Of a stretch of 10,610 nucleotides of DNA, positions 1 through 5,971 are shown piece after piece. The notes under the pieces were generated by a model, which searched no databases, was not told where the DNA came from, and saw only the letters and a program-made list of their open reading frames with translations. The stretch's first letter is position 1; every line of letters starts with the position of its first letter. A program made the translations under genes and the position numbers. Source of the stretch: Nanobdellota archaeon (GTDB lineage: Archaea > Nanobdellota > Nanobdellia > Woesearchaeales > JAGLGH01); the NCBI GenBank assembly GCA_023144115.1, contig JAGLGH010000147.1:1-10610 (forward strand), written 5' to 3'.

Positions 1-2
1 TT

Positions 3-218
3 AGTGCTTTTAATTGTGGAACAGATACGGTTCAAGATATTGAGGGTAATACTTACAATACTGTCTTAATCGAAGAGCAATGTTGGATGAAGGAAAACAT
101 GCGAACAATAATATACCCAGATGGTAGCAGCATCACTAAAGGATGCGCAAACCATACGGGTTGTGATGGAACGGGCCCTCTTTTAAAATTTTTAATGCCT
201 CAAATTTTTAATATTTAA
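3..218 (+). CDS. 3' end of a FISUMP-domain protein, partial and probably truncated
   Basis: An open frame enters from outside the window and ends at TAA 216-218. The visible 71 residues match the start of the FISUMP module (Fibrobacter succinogenes major paralogous domain): a CGTDTVQDIEGNTYNTV segment, then EQCWMKENMRT and a YPDGSSI turn. FISUMP modules occur in secreted or surface proteins of Fibrobacter, Bacteroidetes and many uncultured archaea, and their biochemical role is not established. The module normally runs on for well over 100 residues after this motif, into a Tyr/Trp-rich region. Here it stops after only a few dozen more residues, and the last 15 or so (PLLKFLMPQIFNI) do not look like the family. 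The gene is therefore probably 3'-truncated or decayed. The start and any signal peptide lie upstream of the window. Confidence 0.65.
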   Translation, partial: SAFNCGTDTVQDIEGNTYNTVLIEEQCWMKENMRTIIYPDGSSITKGCANHTGCDGTGPLLKFLMPQIFNI

Positions 219-222
219 ACCC

Positions 223-233
223 AAATTATAATA
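223..233 (+). promoter_or_regulatory. Possible TATA box for the MBL-fold gene
   Basis: The AT-rich AAATTATAATA is centred about 29 nt before ATG 258, roughly the leaderless spacing used elsewhere in the window. A second TATA-like TTTATAAAC at 241-249 is only about 13 nt from this ATG. It would instead place a transcript start inside the gene, upstream of the alternative start at 369. Confidence 0.35.
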
Positions 234-257
234 AGGGCAGTTTATAAACTCATTTCA

Positions 258-1016
258 ATGAAATATCATATAATCTTATGCATAATTTTTATTTTCTTGA
301 TATTGGCGGGATGTGAATCAGAAACAGAATCAATAAAAGAACCATTAACCACAAAAGAGGTGGATGTTATGAAAAAAGAAATTCCATCGGCTGAGATTAC
401 AATCATAGATGTTTATGATAATGTGGAATTTGACCCAGAATTTAAGACAGGCTTTGGATTTGGATGTATTGTAAAGCTCAGGGATAAGACCATATTGTTT
501 GATACTGGAGGAGATTCTTCTACTTTACTGGCAAATCTTGAAACTGCAGGAATCAATCCAGAACAGGTTGATATTGTTGTCCTGTCTCATATACACGGCG
601 ACCATACAGGCGGATTATCTGGATTTATTAAAGAGAATCCCAATGTTTCTGTTTATCTCCCTGCCTCTTTTCCTGACAATTTTAAGGATAACATTAAGCA
701 GGCTGGTGCAGAATATATAGAAATAACTGGTCCTGAAAAGATTATCGATGGCGTTTACACAACAGGAGAATTAGGAACATGGATTAAGGAACAATCTTTA
801 GTAGTTGATTCAGATAAAGGCCTGATAGTCATAACAGGTTGCGCACATCCAGGCATTGTTAATATTGTCAGAAAAGCTAAAGAATTGTCTGATAAAAAAG
901 TCTATCTTGTCTTGGGCGGGTTTCACCTGGGCGGAGCAAGTGCAAGCCAAATCAACAACATAATCAGTGATTTTAAGGAGCTGGGTGTTGAAAAAGCAGT
1001 CATTACCCGCTCTTGA
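258..1016 (+). CDS. MBL-fold metallohydrolase lipoprotein, prematurely stopped
   Basis: This is a metallo-beta-lactamase-fold protein of the COG1237 type (the group often annotated as dihydropteroate- or methanopterin-synthase-like hydrolase). Residues 1-19 form a lipoprotein signal with lipobox LAGC, Cys19 being the lipidation site, so the protein would be membrane-anchored outside the cytoplasm. Visible metal-site motifs are HIHGDH (His111, His113, Asp115, His116), GCAH (His197) and GGFHL (His223). The 252-residue frame ends at TGA 1014-1016, exactly where the family carries its THC[S/T]G motif. The same reading frame continues with family-like sequence to TAA 1107-1109, so the gene looks mutated or mis-assembled rather than naturally short. 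An alternative start, ATG 369 (Met38), is preceded by AGAGGTGG and would give a cytoplasmic form lacking the signal. The fold is secure; the substrate is unknown. Confidence 0.8.
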   Translation: MKYHIILCIIFIFLILAGCESETESIKEPLTTKEVDVMKKEIPSAEITIIDVYDNVEFDPEFKTGFGFGCIVKLRDKTILFDTGGDSSTLLANLETAGINPEQVDIVVLSHIHGDHTGGLSGFIKENPNVSVYLPASFPDNFKDNIKQAGAEYIEITGPEKIIDGVYTTGELGTWIKEQSLVVDSDKGLIVITGCAHPGIVNIVRKAKELSDKKVYLVLGGFHLGGASASQINNIISDFKELGVEKAVITRS

Positions 1017-1109
1017 AAGAAAATATCAATCATTGCTTTTGAGGACGCATACAAGGATCAATTTATAAAGAGCGGGGTTGGCAGGATAATAGAAATAACA
1101 GAAAAATAA
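1017..1109 (+). pseudogene. Detached C-terminal tail of the MBL-fold gene
   Basis: After the TGA, the frame of the preceding gene continues without a break: KKISIIAFEDAYKDQFIKSG, then VGRIIEITEK, ending at TAA 1107-1109. MBL-fold proteins of this family end with a stretch of the type 'HCSG-x-x-A-x-x-F-x-x-x-Y-x-x-x-F-x-x-x-GVG-x-x-I', which this tail matches well. The expected motif could be rebuilt as ACC CAC TGC TCT GGA AAG AAA. The observed bases are ACC CGC TCT TGA AAG AAA, consistent with a 3-base loss (His-Cys becoming Arg) plus one G-to-T change (Gly becoming stop). The reconstruction is inferred from family knowledge. Confidence 0.6.
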
Positions 1110-1113
1110 TAAA

Positions 1114-1136
1114 CTCAATCTTCTTGATTTTTTGAG
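1114..1136 (+). terminator. Weak hairpin with T-run after the MBL-fold gene
   Basis: CTCAA (1114-1118) pairs with TTGAG (1132-1136) around a short loop that includes a T-rich run (1128-1133). It lies directly after the end of the MBL frame and before the tatD promoter, so it could end transcription. It is only a weak structure. Confidence 0.25.
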
Positions 1137-1144
1137 GAGATAAA

Positions 1145-1153
1145 TTTATAAAC
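1145..1153 (+). promoter_or_regulatory. TATA box of the TatD gene
   Basis: TTTATAAAC is centred about 26 nt upstream of ATG 1175, which implies a leaderless transcript beginning at or next to the start codon. No ribosome binding site lies at normal distance from the ATG; the GAGGAG at 1134-1139 is too far away. Confidence 0.6.
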
Positions 1154-1174
1154 CTTTATCTAATACTTATAATC

Positions 1175-1960
1175 ATGTCACTAATAGTAGACGTGCATGC
1201 GCACCTTGATCATTATGATTTCAGCAAAGACCTGGACAAAGTCATAAAAAGGGCAAAATCAGCAGGAGTCAGGGCAATAATCACAAATGGCATAAATCCT
1301 GAGACTAACAGGAAGAGCCTTGAGCTTGCTGAGAAGTATGATATAGTAAAAGCTGCACTTGGAGTATATCCAATTGATGTGCTAAGGAAAGATATTGAAG
1401 AAGGCTATCCACTAAAAGTGGAGCAATTTGATATTGACTCCGAGCTTGATTTTATAAAAAAGAATAAAAATAAGATAATTGCGCTTGGTGAATGTGGGCT
1501 TGATTTTGTAAGGAGCAATGCATTTCAAAGAAAAGAGCAGATAAAGGTATTTGAAAAGATGATTGCCCTTGCTGAGAATATCAACAAGCCAATCATTGTC
1601 CATTCCCGCAAAGCAGAACAAAATGTTCTTGAAGTCTTGGAAAGCTCTTCAATAAAAAAAGTCGTTCTGCACTGCTTTTGCGGCAAAAAGGGGCTAATCA
1701 AAAAAGCAGAAGACAAGGGTTATTATTTCTCAATTCCCCCTAACATTGTCAGGGCGCATAATTTTCAGTATCTTGTTGATAAAGTGAATCTCAGCAGGCT
1801 ATTGACTGAAACAGATTCTCCATGCTTGTCTCCATTCAAAGGAATAAGAAATGAGCCTGCATTCATTATAGAGACACTTAAGAAGATTGCAGAAATAAAA
1901 GAAATGACTGTTGAGGAAGTAGAAAAAATAATATTCATGAATTATCAGGGGCTGTTTTAA
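1175..1960 (+). CDS. TatD-family metal-dependent hydrolase (putative DNase)
   Basis: This 261-residue protein is a full-length amidohydrolase-fold TatD homologue. The metal-binding set is complete: HAHLD near the N-terminus (His8, His10), GECGLD (Glu106), HSR (His143), HCF (His166) and TETDSP (Asp214). Characterised TatD enzymes are Mg2+-dependent 3'-5' exonucleases or endonucleases acting on DNA or RNA, linked to repair and nucleic-acid turnover; the cytosolic location fits the absence of a signal. The archaeal branch is less studied, so a nuclease role here is inferred from family membership. ATG 1175 is chosen because the conserved first beta strand (LIVDVHAHLD) begins at residue 3 and a TATA box lies at leaderless distance. 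The gene converges on the rimK-like gene, 78 nt away. Confidence 0.9.
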   Translation: MSLIVDVHAHLDHYDFSKDLDKVIKRAKSAGVRAIITNGINPETNRKSLELAEKYDIVKAALGVYPIDVLRKDIEEGYPLKVEQFDIDSELDFIKKNKNKIIALGECGLDFVRSNAFQRKEQIKVFEKMIALAENINKPIIVHSRKAEQNVLEVLESSSIKKVVLHCFCGKKGLIKKAEDKGYYFSIPPNIVRAHNFQYLVDKVNLSRLLTETDSPCLSPFKGIRNEPAFIIETLKKIAEIKEMTVEEVEKIIFMNYQGLF

Positions 1961-1988
1961 TCAAAATTTGCTGTATGAATCTTGACTA

Positions 1989-2011
1989 GTTTTTTATCTT
2001 TTGATTATTTT
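1989..2011 (+). terminator. T-rich terminator between convergent genes
   Basis: Runs of T (GTTTTTTATCTTTTGATTAT) start about 30 nt after the TatD stop codon. Archaeal RNA polymerase commonly terminates at oligo-T tracts without a strong hairpin. No clear stem is visible. Confidence 0.4.
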
Positions 2012-2038
2012 AGCTCTCAGGCATCCAATGCAAATTTT

Positions 2039-3124
2039 TCAACTGAATTTCTTTATCTTAAGACTTCCTTCTTCAGCTTCTATTACATATTCGTCTTGGT
2101 CATTGAATTTTGTGGCTGTTGTGACCATTTTTGGCAGAAGTATTCTTTCCCCTCTTAATTCAAGACATGATATCACTTGTTGGAGTTGTTTTTCTGTCTT
2201 TTTTTCAACTTCCCGGATTAGTTCTTGTGCAGTAGGTTGCTCTTTAGAAACAACTCCTTTTCTCTCTTGTGTCTTTTTGTACATATATCTTGCCATCTTA
2301 TCTGCAACATCAATGCCTGTGGCATCTGTTATTCCCTGTAATCCTGGAGAAAGGTTAATCTCAATGACAACAGGACCTTTAGGAGTCTCAAGCATATCTA
2401 CTGCGCATATATCAATTCCCAGTGCTTTTGCTGTGTTAACAGCGACTTGCTGCGAATGCGCATCCATCACCAAACCTTCACCTACTCCTCCTGCATGGAT
2501 ATTTGCCCTCTTTTCTCCCACTTTTGCTTTTCTTACCATTGCAGCTGCAACCTTGTCTCCTATGACAATGGCTCTTATATCCTCCCCCCCAGTATCGATA
2601 AATTCCTGTATGAGGACTGATTGCTGCAGCGATTCCATTGCATCCATGAGAGATGATGCTGATGAGTATGAATCTGCAAACATTACTCCTTTTCCCTGTG
2701 TTCCCTGCGGGAATTTTATTACAATTGGGTATATGACATTCTCAAGCATCTCTTTTGCTGCTTCAATTGTGCTTGTCACATGTGTTGCAGGCATTGGAAT
2801 TTTATGCTCTACAAGTTCAATATGTGTAAGGAGCTTGTCATGCCCTATGCTGAACATCTCTGATTTTATTGGCATATAGCATTCACTGTAAATCTCTTTT
2901 GTTATGCTTCTTAGTATATTAGCATATCTGAATGAGCCTTTTGCATATATGCAGTCGTATTTTGGAAGAGGTTTGCCCTGATATGTAATCTCCATGCCTT
3001 TACCAGTGATATTGACTCTTATATCCTTGAGATTGATGTCATCAACCTCATCAAAATATCTCTTCATTGCTTCATATACCCATTTTGAACTAAGGCTCCT
3101 TAGTGAGATTATTGCTGCTTTCAT
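2039..3124 (-). CDS. rimK: RimK-family alpha-L-glutamate ligase (ATP-grasp) with C-terminal extension
   Basis: ATP-grasp ligases of the RimK family add glutamate, by ATP-driven peptide bond formation, to a protein C-terminus (ribosomal protein S6 in E. coli) or to small-molecule acceptors such as tetrahydromethanopterin/F420 (MptN, CofF) or amino-group carriers (LysX). Visible features: GHDK (Lys97), VIKFPQGTQGKGV with the flexible glycine loop at 141-147, IQEFI near residue 174, and the metal-binding VIEINLSPGLQGI (Glu255, Asn257), almost the RimK signature. At 361 residues it is about 60 longer than E. coli RimK. The extra tail (about 285-361) has a charged helix, then GERILLPKMV and a strand-rich end that resembles an AbrB/SpoVT-type swapped hairpin. 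ATG 3124 is preceded by GAGGA. It lies 23 nt downstream of the RimB-like gene, so the two are an operon. The exact acceptor is unknown. Confidence 0.88.
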   Translation of the reverse strand: MKAAIISLRSLSSKWVYEAMKRYFDEVDDINLKDIRVNITGKGMEITYQGKPLPKYDCIYAKGSFRYANILRSITKEIYSECYMPIKSEMFSIGHDKLLTHIELVEHKIPMPATHVTSTIEAAKEMLENVIYPIVIKFPQGTQGKGVMFADSYSSASSLMDAMESLQQSVLIQEFIDTGGEDIRAIVIGDKVAAAMVRKAKVGEKRANIHAGGVGEGLVMDAHSQQVAVNTAKALGIDICAVDMLETPKGPVVIEINLSPGLQGITDATGIDVADKMARYMYKKTQERKGVVSKEQPTAQELIREVEKKTEKQLQQVISCLELRGERILLPKMVTTATKFNDQDEYVIEAEEGSLKIKKFS

Positions 3125-3128
3125 TTTA

Positions 3129-3134
3129 TCCTCT
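3129..3134 (-). promoter_or_regulatory. Ribosome binding site of the rimK-like gene
   Basis: On the minus strand AGAGGA sits about 5 nt before ATG 3124. It is one of the few clear Shine-Dalgarno sites in the window. It fits an internal operon gene, in contrast to the leaderless first gene of the pair. Confidence 0.6.
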
Positions 3135-3147
3135 TTGTTGCATTTTT

Positions 3148-3522
3148 TTATTCTTTATGGGGATCAATCAGAAATCCCTGATTAAGTGCGTTCTGACCTA
3201 TGAGTACTCTGTACTTCATATGGCTCCTGTTAGCTATTGTGAATTCCTTTTTAAGGTGCTTTCCTGCAAGCTTAAACTCTACCACTATAATAGGTCTTAC
3301 AGTGCCGCCAAGAGCCTGTTTGACAAATTTTGTGCGGGTCACAGGTCCCAGGTTTAGCTGTTCAGCAAGCTCCTTATCAATTGAGCTTCTTGTAGCGCCT
3401 GTATCAATCCTTGCCTGAATCTTCTTATTGTTGCCATTGGATCCGAAGATTTCTATATCCTCTATTAACCCTATGATTATCCTCTCTTTATATGCTTCCT
3501 TCAATATCTTGTTGTCACTCAT
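3148..3522 (-). CDS. RimB-like retropepsin-fold protease (RimK/LysX-associated)
   Basis: This 124-residue protein belongs to the family labelled 'putative ATP-dependent zinc protease' (COG4067, PF05618), which is found beside RimK genes. It has the retropepsin-type active-site motif DTGA (Asp40-Thr41-Gly42-Ala43) after the strand KKIQARI, then SSIDKELAEQL, and the family signature RSHMKYRVLIGQNAL at 99-113. In bacteria the RimB member acts with RimK in modification of ribosomal protein S6, trimming or controlling glutamylation, and the single DTGA motif implies a dimeric aspartic-type site. It is the first gene of the operon with the downstream ligase, which supports a shared glutamylation job here. 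ATG 3522 is supported by a TATA box 28 nt upstream. The older 'zinc protease' name is not supported by any metal motif I can see. Confidence 0.82.
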   Translation of the reverse strand: MSDNKILKEAYKERIIIGLIEDIEIFGSNGNNKKIQARIDTGATRSSIDKELAEQLNLGPVTRTKFVKQALGGTVRPIIVVEFKLAGKHLKKEFTIANRSHMKYRVLIGQNALNQGFLIDPHKE

Positions 3523-3546
3523 GTTGTCATTCTCTAAGCTAAATCT

Positions 3547-3554
3547 GTTTATAA
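3547..3554 (-). promoter_or_regulatory. TATA box of the rimB-rimK operon
   Basis: On the minus strand TTATAAAC is centred about 28 nt before ATG 3522, the leaderless spacing. The stretch 3555-3626 between this box and the stop of the next gene shows no gene. Confidence 0.5.
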
Positions 3555-3626
3555 TGATTTTGGTTTTTGAAAAAATTTCGAAGAAGATTACTGGGGGTTG
3601 GTATCTGGCGATTGGGAGGAGTTAAT

Positions 3627-4217
3627 TTAAGCACTATACTCTTTTCGTCTATCTTCCAATTCTTTTAGTGCCATTTGTTTTGATTCTTTAAAATAGAATT
3701 TGTATTTTTTATTTAATTTATCTTCTATTAAATCTAAATATTTTTGAGGATTGATTTTTTTTCTTATTTTCAAATCACTATCAACGCCCCATTTAGAAAA
3801 AATTGAAAGTCTGTCAGCATCTCTAACAATGCCATCTTCTTTAGATATAAAATTAGTTCGAGTATCGTGACCCTCTATTATATTAAGAATCTCTTCAATA
3901 AGATTCGCATCGTAATTTACTTGCTCAAGTATTATTTTTGCTAATTTTACACCTTCATTCTCATGCTTAATTCTCAATTCAATTCTTTCTTTTGAAGAAA
4001 TATCATCTTGAAATATTTTCATCCTATCAATCTTGGATAATTGGCTCCATCCAATATCATGTAAGATGGCTGCAGGAATTACTATCTTTTCATTAGCTGG
4101 AAGAATGCTTAACAATTTAATAGCGTATTTTAAAACTGTTTTAGCATGTCCTTCATCGTTACGTTTATCTTGATATTCTTCAGCTAAACTCCAAATGTCC
4201 TCAAAAATTTGTTCCAT
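3627..4217 (-). CDS. HD-domain phosphohydrolase
   Basis: A 196-residue HD-superfamily protein with a full set of likely metal ligands: His24 (EGHAKTV), His53-Asp54 (ILHDIGW), His85 (KHENEG), His117 (EGHDTR) and Asp135 (VRDADRL). The second and third helices and the DADRL motif follow the small HD hydrolases related to YedJ-type or 'HDIG' phosphohydrolases. These act on nucleotides or other phosphorylated small molecules. The extra histidines (His85, His117) are those of HD proteins with a two-metal centre. No fused domain or transmembrane segment is present, so it is probably a free cytosolic enzyme; the substrate cannot be told from the sequence. A TATA-like box at 4238-4248 supports ATG 4217. 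It is on the same strand as the rimB-rimK operon but separated by a 104-nt gap containing its own promoter, so it is probably an independent unit. Confidence 0.8.
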   Translation of the reverse strand: MEQIFEDIWSLAEEYQDKRNDEGHAKTVLKYAIKLLSILPANEKIVIPAAILHDIGWSQLSKIDRMKIFQDDISSKERIELRIKHENEGVKLAKIILEQVNYDANLIEEILNIIEGHDTRTNFISKEDGIVRDADRLSIFSKWGVDSDLKIRKKINPQKYLDLIEDKLNKKYKFYFKESKQMALKELEDRRKEYSA

Positions 4218-4237
4218 ATTATATTAACAAATGGTAT

Positions 4238-4248
4238 TATTAATAAAT
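4238..4248 (-). promoter_or_regulatory. TATA box of the HD-domain gene
   Basis: On the minus strand ATTTATTAATA is centred about 26 nt before ATG 4217, giving a leaderless start. Confidence 0.45.
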
Positions 4249-4301
4249 TTTTGGGTGCTTAAATTAATTCAACATAACATTGGGATAATCACTGTTAAAT
4301 C

Positions 4302-4339
4302 ATTTTCCCATACGAAGGGTGGGAAAATTGCGTCAGCAA
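4302..4339. repeat. Pair of adjacent intergenic hairpins
   Basis: ATTTTCCCA (4302-4310) and TGGGAAAAT (4320-4328) are a perfect 9-bp inverted repeat around TACGAAGGG. It is followed at once by TTGC-GTCA-GCAA (4328-4339), a 4-bp stem with a tetraloop. The site lies in the 278-nt gap between the HD gene promoter and the end of the VTT-like gene. The gap also holds a loose inverted repeat CTATTGTT/AACAATAG (4402-4409, 4451-4458) and no gene that I can see. The CGAAG in the loop links this site to the other intergenic hairpins of the window. Confidence 0.5.
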
Positions 4340-4495
4340 AGTCGAGAAAGGGCAACAATCAATTTTAAAAAATATATTTTATCACAATTGAAAATCAGGT
4401 TCTATTGTTCTTAACATATTAGCTATTTTGTTAGACATATGATATACATTAACAATAGTTTCAATTAATTTATAGATTTAGCTATATCAATCAAA

Positions 4496-5077
4496 TTATA
4501 TAAATAATATAATTCCTTTTGTAGCTAAGATTATAATCATTAAAACAAAAGTAAAATCTCCTAAAATGATTATTCCATTCATTTTTTTAGGCGGATATTT
4601 TACTGCTGCAAGGAAAAGGATAAGAATATCATTAGGTAGAGGTACAAAACCAATATAAAGATAAGAAATAACCGGAACCATTTTCTCTAACCATTCTCTT
4701 TTTTTAAACACATTAGCAACTTTGTTTAGTTTATTGTTCCATCTTCCTCTAATTAATTCCCTTCCTTTAGAACCAATATAAAACATTATCATGTCGCCTA
4801 TTGCTAAACTTATTCCTGTTATCAAACATAAATAAACTGGATTCATACCTCCTACAACAAGAGTAATTAAAAGACTAATAAAGGAAATAGAACCTCCTGC
4901 AGAAAATCCGCCAAAGAACGAAACCACAAATGCAAGGATATATCCATTTCGAACACCAATTTTATTTACTATTTCTTCAGGACTTATAATAAAAAGAAGA
5001 TTCATCAGAGAAATTACAAAGATAGCTAATATTAAAAAAAGAATTATCTTTTTAATTCTTTTTCTTGTATTCTTCAT
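4496..5077 (-). CDS. VTT/DedA-like (SNARE-associated) integral membrane protein
   Basis: A 193-residue, strongly hydrophobic protein with a basic N-terminus (KNTRKRIKK) and likely membrane segments near residues 10-31, 43-58, 64-78, 80-102 and 167-192. The VTT/DedA pattern is visible: a re-entrant, glycine-rich GGFSAGGSISFISLL region (56-70), then LAIGDMIMFYIGSKGRE (91-107), and the second half-site VPLPNDILILFLAAVKYPPKKM (145-166), matching the family's 'PLPxD...xxGxxxxP' element. DedA/VTT proteins are membrane transporters or flippases; several bacterial members recycle undecaprenyl-phosphate or flip phospholipids. In an archaeon the natural cargo could be a dolichyl-type lipid carrier, but that is speculation. 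The protein is near normal family length. It is divergent from the 5245 gene, with both promoters in a 167-nt gap. Confidence 0.65.
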   Translation of the reverse strand: MKNTRKRIKKIILFLILAIFVISLMNLLFIISPEEIVNKIGVRNGYILAFVVSFFGGFSAGGSISFISLLITLVVGGMNPVYLCLITGISLAIGDMIMFYIGSKGRELIRGRWNNKLNKVANVFKKREWLEKMVPVISYLYIGFVPLPNDILILFLAAVKYPPKKMNGIIILGDFTFVLMIIILATKGIILFI

Positions 5078-5099
5078 ATTATGTATTTAAAATTAGTAG

Positions 5100-5109
5100 T
5101 TTAAATTAC
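5100..5109 (-). promoter_or_regulatory. TATA box of the VTT-like gene
   Basis: On the minus strand TAATTTAAAC is centred about 27 nt before ATG 5077. It shares the 5078-5244 gap with the divergent promoter of the next gene. Confidence 0.45.
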
Positions 5110-5213
5110 TTCCTAAAAACAACACCTTTTTTTAGCAGGAAAATATTATCAATAAATTCTCAAATCCGATATATGTTTGAATTTATCTCAATATTACTAA
5201 ATCAATAGGTACT

Positions 5214-5225
5214 TTTTTAAATATT
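5214..5225 (+). promoter_or_regulatory. TATA box of the 5245 gene
   Basis: TTTTTAAATATT is centred about 26 nt before ATG 5245, indicating a leaderless transcript. No ribosome binding site is seen in front of the ATG. Confidence 0.55.
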
Positions 5226-5244
5226 GCTTTAATTCTATAATAGT

Positions 5245-5829
5245 ATGAAACAACCAGTAATGATAGAAAGAAATCAAGTTACGCAAGCTCAAATTAGAGA
5301 GGATCCTGCTAAATGGGGGATTGGAGCAGCAGGGTGGGCTCAAGATAGACCAGTAGATGAATTATCATGTATCCAAAATTATCTTAATTATACTAATCAA
5401 ATGTCAGAAACATACGGTCATATCTCTGATTACAATATTTTACCAATAAATCTTGGAGCCAGACAAATAGGAAGATATGTTAGAAATATTGCAGATCATT
5501 ATGCTTCGGTTGAATTATTAAATAGATTGATGCCTAATGCACATATTGAATTTATTAAAGCATATCAAAGAATACAAAGACAACAAGGTGAAGATGATTT
5601 GCCATTTAAACCAGATTATATTATGATTTTACCTCAGGCATATGTAAGAAAATCAGAATCTACACTTGAAAAAGAAGCTAAAGGTTTAGATAAAGAAAGT
5701 TTAAAAATAGCAGCATATAAATCAAAAAATCTTAATCTGGAATTCTTAGATAATCTAATGGATAACGATAAAGTAATTAAAGATATTTTAGAGATTCAAT
5801 TTAATGCCTATTTATTCTTTAAAAAATAA
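5245..5829 (+). CDS. Unrecognised 194-residue soluble protein
   Basis: I do not recognise a family. The protein has no signal peptide, no membrane segment and no obvious nucleotide or metal motif. The N-terminal third is rich in Gln and Asp with several Trp (WGIGAAGWAQD, 24-34). The middle (35-115) reads as a run of helices: CIQNYLNYTNQMSETYG, GARQIGRYVRNIADHYASVE and LMPNAHIEFIKAYQRIQRQQ. Then comes a strand-like KPDYIMILPQAYV (122-134) and a highly charged helical tail. The single Cys (42) and the conserved-looking 'NLGARQIGRYVRN' helix could mark a binding surface, but this is only an impression. It is probably a real gene: a 194-codon frame, a clear TATA box at leaderless distance, codon use like its neighbours, and a stop just before a structured intergenic region. 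It converges on the tandem Lrp gene. Confidence 0.7.
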   Translation: MKQPVMIERNQVTQAQIREDPAKWGIGAAGWAQDRPVDELSCIQNYLNYTNQMSETYGHISDYNILPINLGARQIGRYVRNIADHYASVELLNRLMPNAHIEFIKAYQRIQRQQGEDDLPFKPDYIMILPQAYVRKSESTLEKEAKGLDKESLKIAAYKSKNLNLEFLDNLMDNDKVIKDILEIQFNAYLFFKK

Positions 5830-5870
5830 TTTTTATGTTTTAGCTTTTGTCCTCACTTTCTTTTTCTTTT

Positions 5871-5970
5871 AGCCCTCGAAAAAAAGGGATATAACATAGG
5901 AACTTGTCCGAAGGACTAAGGGTCCAGATTTTGTGTTTCTTTTTTCTAAAAAAAGAAAATCGAGGGGGCT
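5871..5970. repeat. Structured intergenic element between convergent genes
   Basis: Outer arms AGCCCTCGA (5871-5879) and TCGAGGGGGCT (5960-5970) are complementary apart from two extra G. Inside are three hairpins: CCCT/AGGG at 5873-5888 (overlapping the outer arm), CTTGTCC-GAA-GGAC(T)AAG at 5903-5920 with one bulged T, and a perfect 10-bp stem TTTCTTTTTT/AAAAAAGAAA at 5936-5958 with triloop CTA. The element fills most of the 142-nt gap between the converging 5245 gene and the tandem Lrp gene. T-runs are present on both strands, so it may also act as a two-way terminator. Confidence 0.6.
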
Positions 5971-5971
5971 T

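Noticed and set aside
1014..1016. TGA as a selenocysteine codon
   Set aside because: The residue would fall where the family has Gly, not Cys, and no selenocysteine insertion hairpin is evident. A mutation or sequence error explains it better.
2001..2879. Long plus-strand frame opposite the rimK-like gene
   Set aside because: It lies wholly antisense to a gene with clear ATP-grasp motifs. Its Ser/Cys/Phe-rich translation is what the reverse strand of a coding region gives.
4402..4458. CTATTGTT/AACAATAG inverted repeat as a structured RNA
   Set aside because: The 8-bp arms are 41 nt apart in very AT-rich sequence, where such pairs arise by chance.
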